Shown piece by piece: positions 6,984 through 12,104 of a stretch of DNA of 12,104 nucleotides. The translations under genes and the position numbers were made by a program. Position 1 is the first letter of the stretch, and the number at the start of each line of letters is the position of its first letter. The DNA is from Candidatus Thorarchaeota archaeon (lineage in GTDB: Archaea; Asgardarchaeota; Thorarchaeia; Thorarchaeales; Thorarchaeaceae): assembly GCA_016840825.1 (NCBI GenBank), contig JAEORN010000138.1, positions 1 to 12,104 of the forward strand. Reading direction: 5' to 3'. The notes beneath the pieces were generated by a model, which was not told the DNA's origin, did no database searches, and was given only the letters and a program-made list of their open reading frames with translations.

Positions 6984-7832
6984 CTATTCTACTACTTGAA
7001 TATCAGAATCACTCTTTGCTCCAATACCTATCTCAACTGCACGCTTGATTTGCGGAATATCCCACACATCCATATCCAGCTTATTATTTGCATTGCAGCA
7101 TTGAATAATTTTGACTCCTTCGACGTCTACTGACACCATATCACCACTCGCTAAGATAACTCCGGGTGTAGAACAGGTGCCAGAAGATGGACCACCAGTC
7201 ACAAAGCAAGTGCGTGCATCCATGACAATCAGATCCGGGGTGAAATACGATGCAAGATCTGCAATCTTAGGTTGTAGATTTCTAGCATGCATCCTGATAC
7301 GTTGACTGTGTTTTATCCAACCCACGAAGAGCTTCATACTCCCTGTATACCCACCCAAGAAGTGAGTCTTCAGACATGGTGCTAGCACCAATTTTTGAAT
7401 ATCTAACAATGGTTTGCCAATTGAGCCACCTTTAAGATACCTCCCTCTTGGAAACTCGACTTTTGTCCATTCGTGTTCGTCAAGGAAAATGAGATCTGCA
7501 TTCAGTTCATCCGCTACAACATCGAGCCCGATTTTTTGTGCTACACCCCGCGTGGAAACGCGCATTGTCGAACTTTCAATGATCTCAATCTTTGATGCAC
7601 CTGCGTCCAGGATTAGTTCACCAAGTGCCTTGATGAATGAAGGATCACTGGATGCGGGGTAAGGATCAGCTGTATTGAGATTGGGTTTGATTGTCACTTT
7701 ATCACCAGATTCAATGACTTTTTCCAACCCTCCAATTAAGCTAATTGCTTTGTGAATAGAAAATTTCAGATCCTTCTCTGCAACTACCTTACTGACCAAG
7801 AAACGACCATTATTCATGAATGGAGTAGACAT
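6984..7832 (-). CDS. DUF362 domain-containing protein
   Basis: This 282-residue soluble protein matches the DUF362 family. Visible family segments are VTIKPNLNTADPYPASSDP (about 46-64), the central LAPCLKTHFLGGYTGSMK (about 150-167) and the later LIVMDARTCFVTGGPSSGT (about 201-219) with ILASGDMVSVDVEGVKI. Many DUF362 proteins carry a C-terminal 4Fe-4S ferredoxin-like domain; this one lacks it and has only isolated Cys residues. The biochemical role of the family is not settled, so none is assigned. No Shine-Dalgarno precedes either the ATG at 7832 or the in-frame ATG at 7817; a TATA-like box about 26 bases upstream of 7832 suggests leaderless initiation there. It follows the methyltransferase gene in the same direction with a 59-base gap and is convergent with the kinase gene. 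Confidence 0.85.
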   Translation of the reverse strand: MSTPFMNNGRFLVSKVVAEKDLKFSIHKAISLIGGLEKVIESGDKVTIKPNLNTADPYPASSDPSFIKALGELILDAGASKIEIIESSTMRVSTRGVAQKIGLDVVADELNADLIFLDEHEWTKVEFPRGRYLKGGSIGKPLLDIQKLVLAPCLKTHFLGGYTGSMKLFVGWIKHSQRIRMHARNLQPKIADLASYFTPDLIVMDARTCFVTGGPSSGTCSTPGVILASGDMVSVDVEGVKIIQCCNANNKLDMDVWDIPQIKRAVEIGIGAKSDSDIQVVE

Positions 7833-7852
7833 TGTAATGAAGCAATGGTATC

Positions 7853-7862
7853 TAATTTGAAA
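7853..7862 (-). promoter_or_regulatory. TATA-like element for the DUF362 gene
   Basis: On the - strand the box reads atttcaaatt, centred about 26 bases upstream of the ATG at 7832. Together with the absence of a Shine-Dalgarno this fits a leaderless transcript starting at or near the ATG, independent of the methyltransferase gene upstream. Confidence 0.35.
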
Positions 7863-7891
7863 TAGGTTCCTATGTGTTCAAAGGTAACTAT

Positions 7892-8494
7892 TCATTTCTT
7901 TAATCGTTTCGGAATCAAGAATCCAACTCGTTCTCTATACTCAAGGTAAGGCTTTCCATACCTTATGATGAGATCCTTTTCCTCTGCAGCGCACATTAGG
8001 TAGAAAATGGGAATCCATACAAAGGAATATAGAGCTAAAAAGGGTGAATTAAGGAAGAGCGCGATTGGGAACCACATTACTGCCTCACCGATTGCCTGAG
8101 GATGCCGAACAGTTTCATATATTCCGCCATAGAGGGTATGTTCCTTCTTTGGTTCTAGGGTCTCACGCCCCGCGTCTTTCATTCCAATTACCATAAGGTA
8201 GATACTGGGAATCAATATTATGATGCCAATTAGAATTGAAACCATCCAATCCCATGGAAAGACCAGAGGGAGTCCAAGTGGAAGCGGGTAGAAAAAGTAA
8301 ATCACGTAATTGACAACCGTAATTCCTTCAAAACCACCAGCAATTAGACGATAGGTCTTGCATTTCGGATATGCTATCTCACCCATCTTCTTTTCAAATT
8401 GCGCGGGACTCACACTCTTGACATAGAAGTACAGGAAGAGAATCGTTGAAACAATAAGCACTATGATGTTTATCCATTCTATCACTACAACCAT
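7892..8494 (-). CDS. ICMT-like integral membrane methyltransferase
   Basis: This polytopic protein (200 aa from the chosen start) belongs to the isoprenylcysteine carboxyl methyltransferase / phospholipid methyltransferase superfamily. The C-terminal signature is complete: GGIYETVRHPQAIGEAVMW (RHP at about 130-132), a hydrophobic hairpin, then CAAEEKDLIIRYGKPYLEYRERVGFLIPK, whose RHP, EE and Y..Y positions form the SAM-binding end in characterised members. Membrane helices are at about 2-24, 54-77, 82-104 and a pair around 137-169. The frame is open from a TTG at 8527, but the ATG at 8494 is preferred because it is a canonical codon and the likely promoter (box at 8536-8544) would start transcription downstream of the TTG. 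No prenyltransferase or CaaX substrate is seen nearby; lipid, prenyl-Cys or small-molecule methylation are all possible. Confidence 0.85.
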   Translation of the reverse strand: MVVVIEWINIIVLIVSTILFLYFYVKSVSPAQFEKKMGEIAYPKCKTYRLIAGGFEGITVVNYVIYFFYPLPLGLPLVFPWDWMVSILIGIIILIPSIYLMVIGMKDAGRETLEPKKEHTLYGGIYETVRHPQAIGEAVMWFPIALFLNSPFLALYSFVWIPIFYLMCAAEEKDLIIRYGKPYLEYRERVGFLIPKRLKK

Positions 8495-8535
8495 CACGCG
8501 AGAAATAATAGATACATGATAGCTCAACTATGACC

Positions 8536-8544
8536 CAATAAATG
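8536..8544 (-). promoter_or_regulatory. candidate TATA box for the methyltransferase gene
   Basis: The - strand reads catttattg. A transcript starting about 25 bases on, near 8514, would give a leader of about 20 bases before the ATG at 8494. It shares a 109-base divergent region with the protease promoter. Confidence 0.35.
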
Positions 8545-8573
8545 CTTTGACAGATACAGGTACATTTAGTCAA

Positions 8574-8582
8574 CTTAATATT
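8574..8582 (+). promoter_or_regulatory. TATA box for the HtrA-like protease gene (leaderless)
   Basis: The box cttaatatt is centred 26 bases upstream of the ATG at 8604, exactly the archaeal spacing from TATA box to transcription start. No Shine-Dalgarno precedes that ATG. Together they point to a leaderless mRNA and select 8604 over the upstream TTG at 8547, which would lie before the transcription start. Confidence 0.5.
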
Positions 8583-8603
8583 CTCTGTACTATAGTTAAT
8601 AAC

Positions 8604-9533
8604 ATGTTTCTTGAACTTGAGAAGAAGATGATTGAGATAGTAGAGGAGGTTGTGCCAAGTGTGGTAAGTGTTACCACCTCAAGGTTAGCACGAACTCAAT
8701 TATCTCAGGTTGTACCTGTCAAAGGACAAGGCTCTGGAGTTGTTCTGACTGATAAGGGATTTATTGTTACAAATGCACATGTTATCGAGGGAGCCAGAGA
8801 TGTGGATGTAACACTACATGATGGGAGAGCTTTCAAAGCTGTGGTGGTCGGCGAATCGAAAGTCAGAGACCTCGCTATTTTAAAAATTGATGCCGAAGGA
8901 TTGAATCCTATTGAAATGGGTGACTCCGAAGCCCTCAAAGTCGGGCAACTTGCTATTGCAATAGGTAATCCATTGGGTCTTGGATCGACTGTCACCTTTG
9001 GAATGGTCAGTGCAATTGATAGAACAATCCAAAGTGAGAAGTCATTTCTAGAAGGATTGATTCAAACGTCCGCCCAGATTAATCCTGGAAATAGTGGAGG
9101 CGCTCTCGTTGATTCGTCAGGCAGACTTATTGGTGTTCCAACAGCGATGATTCCTTGGAGTCAGGGTATTGGTTTTGCAATTGCAGTAGATTCATTGAAA
9201 GCAATCTTTGAAGAACTAGTACAGACTGGCACAGTTAGAACACCTTGGATGGGAATCATGGGCGTAACTCTCAACCAAGGAATTGCAACTCACTACAAAT
9301 TGCAAGTGGACAAGGGAGCATTACTTGTAGAAGTTTCCAGAGGACCAGCAAAGGATATGGGACTCCAACCTGGTGATGTGATTATTGCTATTGATAATGA
9401 GTCTATCTCTGGTATGGAAGATTTGAGAAGAAAAGTAATGCGTCAGAGTGTTGGAACTAAACTCATGGTTAGATTCCAGCGCGGTAATGATGTGTTTGAG
9501 AGTTATCTTGAGTTAGCAGATGCTCCACAATGA
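8604..9533 (+). CDS. HtrA/DegP-like trypsin-fold serine protease with one PDZ domain
   Basis: This 309-residue protein has a trypsin-like domain followed by a PDZ domain. The triad is intact: His59 in VTNAHVIEG, Asp89 in VRDLAILKI and Ser164 in NPGNSGGAL. Other HtrA hallmarks are GSGVVLTDKGFIVTN and IGNPLGLGSTVTFGMVSA. The PDZ domain (about 213-307) has the carboxylate-binding-type loop WMGIMGV and LQPGDVIIAIDNESI. It should degrade or refold damaged or misfolded proteins. The N-terminus (MFLELEKKMIEIVEEVVPSV) is an amphipathic charged helix with no signal peptide or membrane anchor, so it is predicted to be cytoplasmic, unlike most bacterial HtrA proteins. An ATG at 8628 is a further possible start. 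It is divergent from the methyltransferase and ends one base from the convergent transporter gene. Confidence 0.93.
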   Translation: MFLELEKKMIEIVEEVVPSVVSVTTSRLARTQLSQVVPVKGQGSGVVLTDKGFIVTNAHVIEGARDVDVTLHDGRAFKAVVVGESKVRDLAILKIDAEGLNPIEMGDSEALKVGQLAIAIGNPLGLGSTVTFGMVSAIDRTIQSEKSFLEGLIQTSAQINPGNSGGALVDSSGRLIGVPTAMIPWSQGIGFAIAVDSLKAIFEELVQTGTVRTPWMGIMGVTLNQGIATHYKLQVDKGALLVEVSRGPAKDMGLQPGDVIIAIDNESISGMEDLRRKVMRQSVGTKLMVRFQRGNDVFESYLELADAPQ

Positions 9534-9534
9534 T

Positions 9535-10440
9535 CTAGATGCCGATAATAACAAGGATGACACCAACTATTGTTGCAAGGATGCCAACTCCTGCTATAGA
9601 AGTCACTCTTTCTCTCAATAAGAAGATAGACACAGGAACAGCGAAAAGTGGTGCAGTGGATGCTATAACGGACACTATGGCGGCGCCAACCATAGCCACA
9701 GCTGATACATAGAACAGAGATCCAATAGCCATACCGAAGAAACCTGCAATAACAACACGAATTGTAGCCTTTTGAGCTGGTATTTTCATTCCGCCTAATC
9801 TAGCAACAGCAACCACAGGTACAAAGGCGATAGAACCAGCAATCATCCTCACAAGGTTCCCAGCTATAGGATCAACACCCTCTATACCAACCTGCAGCAC
9901 TGTTGTGCCTATTGCATATAGGAGCGCAGTCAAAACTGCACCTAGAATACCTAGAACATCCAGAGCCTTGGGGGCATCACTATTCTTTTGATCCCTGTTC
10001 TGTTCATTTGAAATCAAGATAATGCCAATTACTGCAATGATTGCTCCTGCAAGTCGTGAAAGGATGAATGGTTCGTTTAAGAAACCCACAGTCAGAAAGA
10101 AGGTGATAATGGGAAAGGACATGGCAATTGGAAAAGCGTAGGAAACACCGATTCTCTGCTGACTCCACAGGTATATAGTGTCCCCTATGACAGCCCCTAG
10201 AAGAACAGATGTTGAAAGTAGGAAGACTGCAGTGATTGGGAGAAAAGCCGCATCTAGTCCAGGAATGAGGAGAGTCATGATTGTCATGAAAGGTAAAGCG
10301 ATCCACATCTTGATTGAACTGACTGCAACGGGGTGAATCTCATCAGCTTGTGAACGATATACAACAACAGAAAGGCCGTAGAGAGCTGAACCCAGTATTC
10401 CTATTGCTGAACCAAGAATTAAATCGGGGGTTACCTGCAT
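9535..10440 (-). CDS. EamA/DMT-superfamily transporter
   Basis: This 301-residue integral membrane protein has the ten-helix, two-repeat architecture of EamA transporters: repeat 1 at about 6-144, a hydrophilic linker at 145-161 (EQNRDQKNSDAPK) and repeat 2 at 162-301. Each repeat ends with the typical acidic turn between its fourth and fifth helices (LNEPF at 121-125, LRERV at 275-279). Members carry metabolites, amino acids or nucleotide sugars; the substrate cannot be read here. On the - strand AGGTGG (10450-10455) lies nine bases before the ATG, and a TATA box sits further upstream, so this gene has a Shine-Dalgarno-led transcript. It is divergent from the acetyltransferase gene and convergent with the protease. 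Confidence 0.92.
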   Translation of the reverse strand: MQVTPDLILGSAIGILGSALYGLSVVVYRSQADEIHPVAVSSIKMWIALPFMTIMTLLIPGLDAAFLPITAVFLLSTSVLLGAVIGDTIYLWSQQRIGVSYAFPIAMSFPIITFFLTVGFLNEPFILSRLAGAIIAVIGIILISNEQNRDQKNSDAPKALDVLGILGAVLTALLYAIGTTVLQVGIEGVDPIAGNLVRMIAGSIAFVPVVAVARLGGMKIPAQKATIRVVIAGFFGMAIGSLFYVSAVAMVGAAIVSVIASTAPLFAVPVSIFLLRERVTSIAGVGILATIVGVILVIIGI

Positions 10441-10489
10441 AGTAACGAGCCACCTGAATTCTTACCTAATAGACTATCGGAAGGGACCC

Positions 10490-10498
10490 ATATTATTA
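10490..10498 (-). promoter_or_regulatory. TATA box for the EamA transporter gene
   Basis: The - strand reads taataatat, about 54 bases upstream of the ATG at 10440. A start near 10469 would give a leader of about 28 bases that contains the Shine-Dalgarno AGGTGG. Confidence 0.45.
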
Positions 10499-10524
10499 CC
10501 AGATGGAGAACAATTCATAACCAC

Positions 10525-10534
10525 ATCTTAATTT
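10525..10534 (+). promoter_or_regulatory. TATA-like box for the acetyltransferase gene
   Basis: The box atcttaattt is centred about 24 bases before the ATG at 10553, and no Shine-Dalgarno precedes the ATG, fitting a leaderless transcript. It lies about 30 bases from the divergent TATA box of the transporter gene. Confidence 0.4.
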
Positions 10535-10552
10535 CTACAATCCGAATAAAGA

Positions 10553-11419
10553 ATGCCAAAAAAAGCAAACATAACCATTCGGGCTCCCAGAATAGAAGAG
10601 ATGGAGAGATTCTATGCTGTATATTGCACAGGGCTACCTGGTGTTGATGAGATGTCACACTCACAATTCTCCAGATGGTGGAAACAATCTATTGAGAATG
10701 GAGACTTGGAACATCTTTGGAGGGTAGCAATCCACAAGAATTCTATCGTAGGTGTCGTGATCAATCTAGTTAATCGAGGTCTCAATTGTGGTTTTATTTG
10801 GGAGCTGGTTGTCCTCCCCGAGTATCGCGGACAAGGTATCGGAAGGATGCTCATTAATGAATCAGAAACACTACTCCAGCAAAACTCCCCTGAAATCGAT
10901 ACGTTTGGAATAGGCGCTAAGACTGAGAACGCATTCGCTATTCAGATCTATGAGAATTATGGATATGGCATACGTTTCTTGGAGTTGCATCTCAGAGGAC
11001 CGAGATGGCAAACAGAAACAGATTTTGTGCTCAAACCTGTAAACAATAGTAGATTGGAGGAACTCATTTCATTATCCCCTGATTCCTATTGGGGCACACG
11101 TGATATTGAGTCGTGGAAGAAATTTGTCAAGCCTGCGCATCGAGCAGTGTATACACAGGATGGAGTCTTGGTTGGTCTGTGCCTTGTAACAATAGATGAG
11201 GACAAGACGCAACTTTCAGAGATACAATTCCATGTTAAGGAAGGATATGGTCCCGCGGTTCTAGATGCTGCTATGTCCATTGTTGAAACAGAGCTAGTTG
11301 ATTTTTGGATTCAAGATAATCACCAAGACATACTTGACCACCTCTATTCTAAAGGTTACAAAAGGATTGAATCAGAGTTTCTCTTGAAAAAAGATATTCG
11401 AAATAATAAATCACAATAA
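10553..11419 (+). CDS. GNAT-family N-acetyltransferase with a degenerate second half
   Basis: This 288-residue protein transfers an acyl group, usually acetyl from acetyl-CoA, to an unknown acceptor. The N-terminal half (about 5-148) is a full GNAT domain: IWELVVLPEYRGQGIGRMLI gives the beta4 strand and the pyrophosphate-binding loop RGQGIG (92-97), and AFAIQIYENYGYGIRFLEL gives the typical closing segment. The C-terminal half (about 155-285) repeats a GNAT-like order of strands and ends WIQDNHQDILDHLYSKGYKRIESEFLLKK, but has no recognisable acetyl-CoA loop. Two-domain GNATs with one inactive half are known, so the second half may bind substrate or help dimerise. The ATG at 10553 has no RBS and is probably leaderless. 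The 284-base gap downstream contains only the promoter and leader of the next gene; bases 11420-11532 show no convincing feature. Confidence 0.85.
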   Translation: MPKKANITIRAPRIEEMERFYAVYCTGLPGVDEMSHSQFSRWWKQSIENGDLEHLWRVAIHKNSIVGVVINLVNRGLNCGFIWELVVLPEYRGQGIGRMLINESETLLQQNSPEIDTFGIGAKTENAFAIQIYENYGYGIRFLELHLRGPRWQTETDFVLKPVNNSRLEELISLSPDSYWGTRDIESWKKFVKPAHRAVYTQDGVLVGLCLVTIDEDKTQLSEIQFHVKEGYGPAVLDAAMSIVETELVDFWIQDNHQDILDHLYSKGYKRIESEFLLKKDIRNNKSQ

Positions 11420-11532
11420 AGCACACGGTCAAGATATGAGGTATCCTCCAGACTTTCATCGCGTCAGAGTTCCTTCAGCCTAATAAGGCATCAACTTAAT
11501 GAGAATTTGATTTCTTCGCGGGTGTGGCAAAA

Positions 11533-11541
11533 TTCATATAC
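11533..11541 (+). promoter_or_regulatory. TATA box for the ABC ATPase leader transcript
   Basis: The element ttcatatac, preceded by the purine-rich gcaaaa that resembles a BRE, predicts transcription from about 11562-11565. That is the point where the paired leader structure begins (ggtgttt at 11564), so promoter and structure support each other. Confidence 0.55.
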
Positions 11542-11561
11542 AAAAAGCTCACCGCCCGATA

Positions 11562-11703
11562 TAGGTGTTTATGATGCGCACAATACTTAGACGGGAATGA
11601 ACCCCGTGCGATTCTTTCTCACTCGGGTTCTGCAAACCTGAGTGATGCTATTGGGCTATACAAACACCGACAGACTCACCCGGTTTCGGGGAGGTACTAA
11701 ACG
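11562..11703 (+). ncRNA. structured 5' leader, candidate cis-regulatory RNA
   Basis: About 142 bases separate the predicted transcription start from the ATPase start codon. Complementary segments suggest a closed multi-branch fold: P1 ggtgttt (11564-11570) with aaacacc (11662-11668); a hairpin acggg (11591-11595) with cccgt (11603-11607), which competes with cgcac (11577-11581) pairing to gtgcg (11606-11610); and an 11-bp stem tcactcgggtt (11619-11629) with aacctgagtga (11635-11645), one G-U pair, 5-base loop. Downstream, cccg (11679-11682) pairs with cggg (11687-11690), touching the Shine-Dalgarno GGAGGT (11690-11695). I recognise no known riboswitch consensus. Being a regulator of the ATPase is inference; a free-standing small RNA is possible. 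Confidence 0.45.
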
Positions 11704-12104
11704 TTGACAAGTAACGCTGTAGAAATAGAGAACCTATCAAAGACCTTCGTCAGTGTAAAGAGGAAGGCTATCATCATCCCTACCGAGAGGAAGAATGTAG
11801 AGGCTCTCAAGTCGGTTTCACTGGATATTCCGAAGGGTCAGATCTATGGCTTACTTGGACCCAACGGTGCTGGGAAAACGACTCTGATCAAATGCCTCGC
11901 AACATTGGTTCTGCCGACCTCTGGAACAGCCAGAGTGAACGGGTATGATATACTAAAGGAATCCACATACGCCAGAGCATCGATGGGTGTATGTCAAGGA
12001 AATGAGAGAAGCATATACTGGAAACTGAGTGCAAGAGAGAACATCATCTTCTTTGCTAAACTCTATCGAATGCCCCACAATGAAGCCAAGGAACGAGCAG
12101 ATGA
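11704..12104 (+). CDS. ABC-2-type exporter ATP-binding protein, 5' part
   Basis: The first 133 codons of an ABC ATPase are present; the gene continues beyond the window. The start is a TTG at 11704, eight bases after a near-ideal Shine-Dalgarno GGGGAGGT (11688-11695). The Walker A loop GPNGAGKTT begins at residue 52, preceded by VSLDIPKGQIYGLLG. The Q-loop Gln98 sits in MGVCQGNERSIYWKLSARENI, and the RSIYWKL.ARENI.FFAKLY pattern is typical of NatA/daunorubicin-type ATPases that energise ABC-2 exporters. An insert of basic residues (about 19-30) between the first strands is also usual in that group. Signature motif, Walker B and switch His lie outside the window. A permease gene would be expected downstream. 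Drug, sodium, lipid or peptide export are all possible. Confidence 0.92.
   Translation, partial: MTSNAVEIENLSKTFVSVKRKAIIIPTERKNVEALKSVSLDIPKGQIYGLLGPNGAGKTTLIKCLATLVLPTSGTARVNGYDILKESTYARASMGVCQGNERSIYWKLSARENIIFFAKLYRMPHNEAKERAD

Noticed and set aside
8495..8527. A TTG start at 8527 for the membrane methyltransferase.
   Set aside because: No RBS, a weaker codon, and it precedes the transcription start implied by the best TATA box; ATG 8494 begins directly at the first membrane helix.
8547..8603. An N-terminal extension of the protease from a TTG at 8547.
   Set aside because: It would place the start upstream of the predicted transcription start, has no RBS, and the extra 19 residues match nothing in HtrA proteins.
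11571..11645. A C/D box guide RNA, suggested by atgatgc and ctgagtgatgc.
   Set aside because: The C-like and D'-like boxes are about 60 bases apart, far more than the usual archaeal guide spacing, D' and C' overlap, and no final D box CTGA follows.
11564..11668. A tRNA with an intron, suggested by the 7-bp closing helix.
   Set aside because: The bases expected for U8, the D arm and the T arm next to the 3' acceptor strand are absent, and no CCA-adjacent TTCRA loop is found.
11562..11703. A known riboswitch (TPP, fluoride or cobalamin) in the ATPase leader.
   Set aside because: I looked for the conserved cores (for example the TPP CTGAGA element, fluoride GATG-type core, B12 box) and could not match them. 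A covariance-model search is still needed.
1..12104. CRISPR array, toxin-antitoxin, or other defence locus.
   Set aside because: No regularly spaced repeats and no recognised defence gene; gene content is signalling, transport and general enzymes.

Overview
The window reads as a chromosomal stretch of an archaeon. Signals for this are TATA-box-like elements about 25 bases upstream of several starts, a mix of Shine-Dalgarno-led and apparently leaderless genes, a solute-binding protein held at the surface by a C-terminal membrane helix behind a Pro/Thr linker, a REC-GAF-PAS response regulator with no DNA-binding output, an HtrA protease without signal peptide, and a stand-alone DUF362 protein. 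The gene mix would fit an Asgard (for example Thorarchaeia-like) or a mesophilic euryarchaeal genome, but nothing here proves the lineage. No mobile element, CRISPR array, tRNA or rRNA was seen.

Layout. (1) 1-565: 3' part of an alpha/beta hydrolase, with a hairpin terminator that begins at its stop codon. (2) 606-2462: a TATA box, a two-hairpin leader, an extracellular LivK-type binding protein with signal peptide and C-terminal anchor, its terminator, then a short relic of a second copy of that protein's C-terminal anchor with its own terminator. (3) 2488-6980: a signalling block on the + strand made of a REC-GAF-PAS response regulator, a GbsR/MarR-like winged-helix regulator and a four-PAS histidine kinase. 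(4) 6984-8494 on the - strand: an ICMT-like membrane methyltransferase followed by a DUF362 protein. (5) 8604-9533: an HtrA-like protease, divergent from the methyltransferase. (6) 9535-10440 on the - strand: an EamA/DMT transporter, convergent with the protease. (7) 10553-11419: a GNAT acetyltransferase with a second, degenerate GNAT-like half. (8) 11533-12104: a promoter, a roughly 140-base leader with strong potential RNA structure, and the start of an ABC-2-type exporter ATPase that runs off the window.

How they may work together. The histidine kinase, the response regulator and the winged-helix protein between them could form one sensory pathway: the kinase phosphorylates the regulator, which lacks a DNA-binding domain, and the winged-helix protein supplies DNA binding. 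The orphan binding protein just upstream, with no permease or ATPase genes beside it, may be the extracellular sensor or may serve a transporter encoded elsewhere. These links are inference from adjacency. The remaining genes look like independent housekeeping or accessory functions.

The two observations most worth following are the structured leader before the ABC ATPase (11562-11703), which may be an undescribed cis-regulatory RNA, and the eroded tandem copy of the binding protein's anchor (2247-2417). I do not see a clearly novel multi-gene system.
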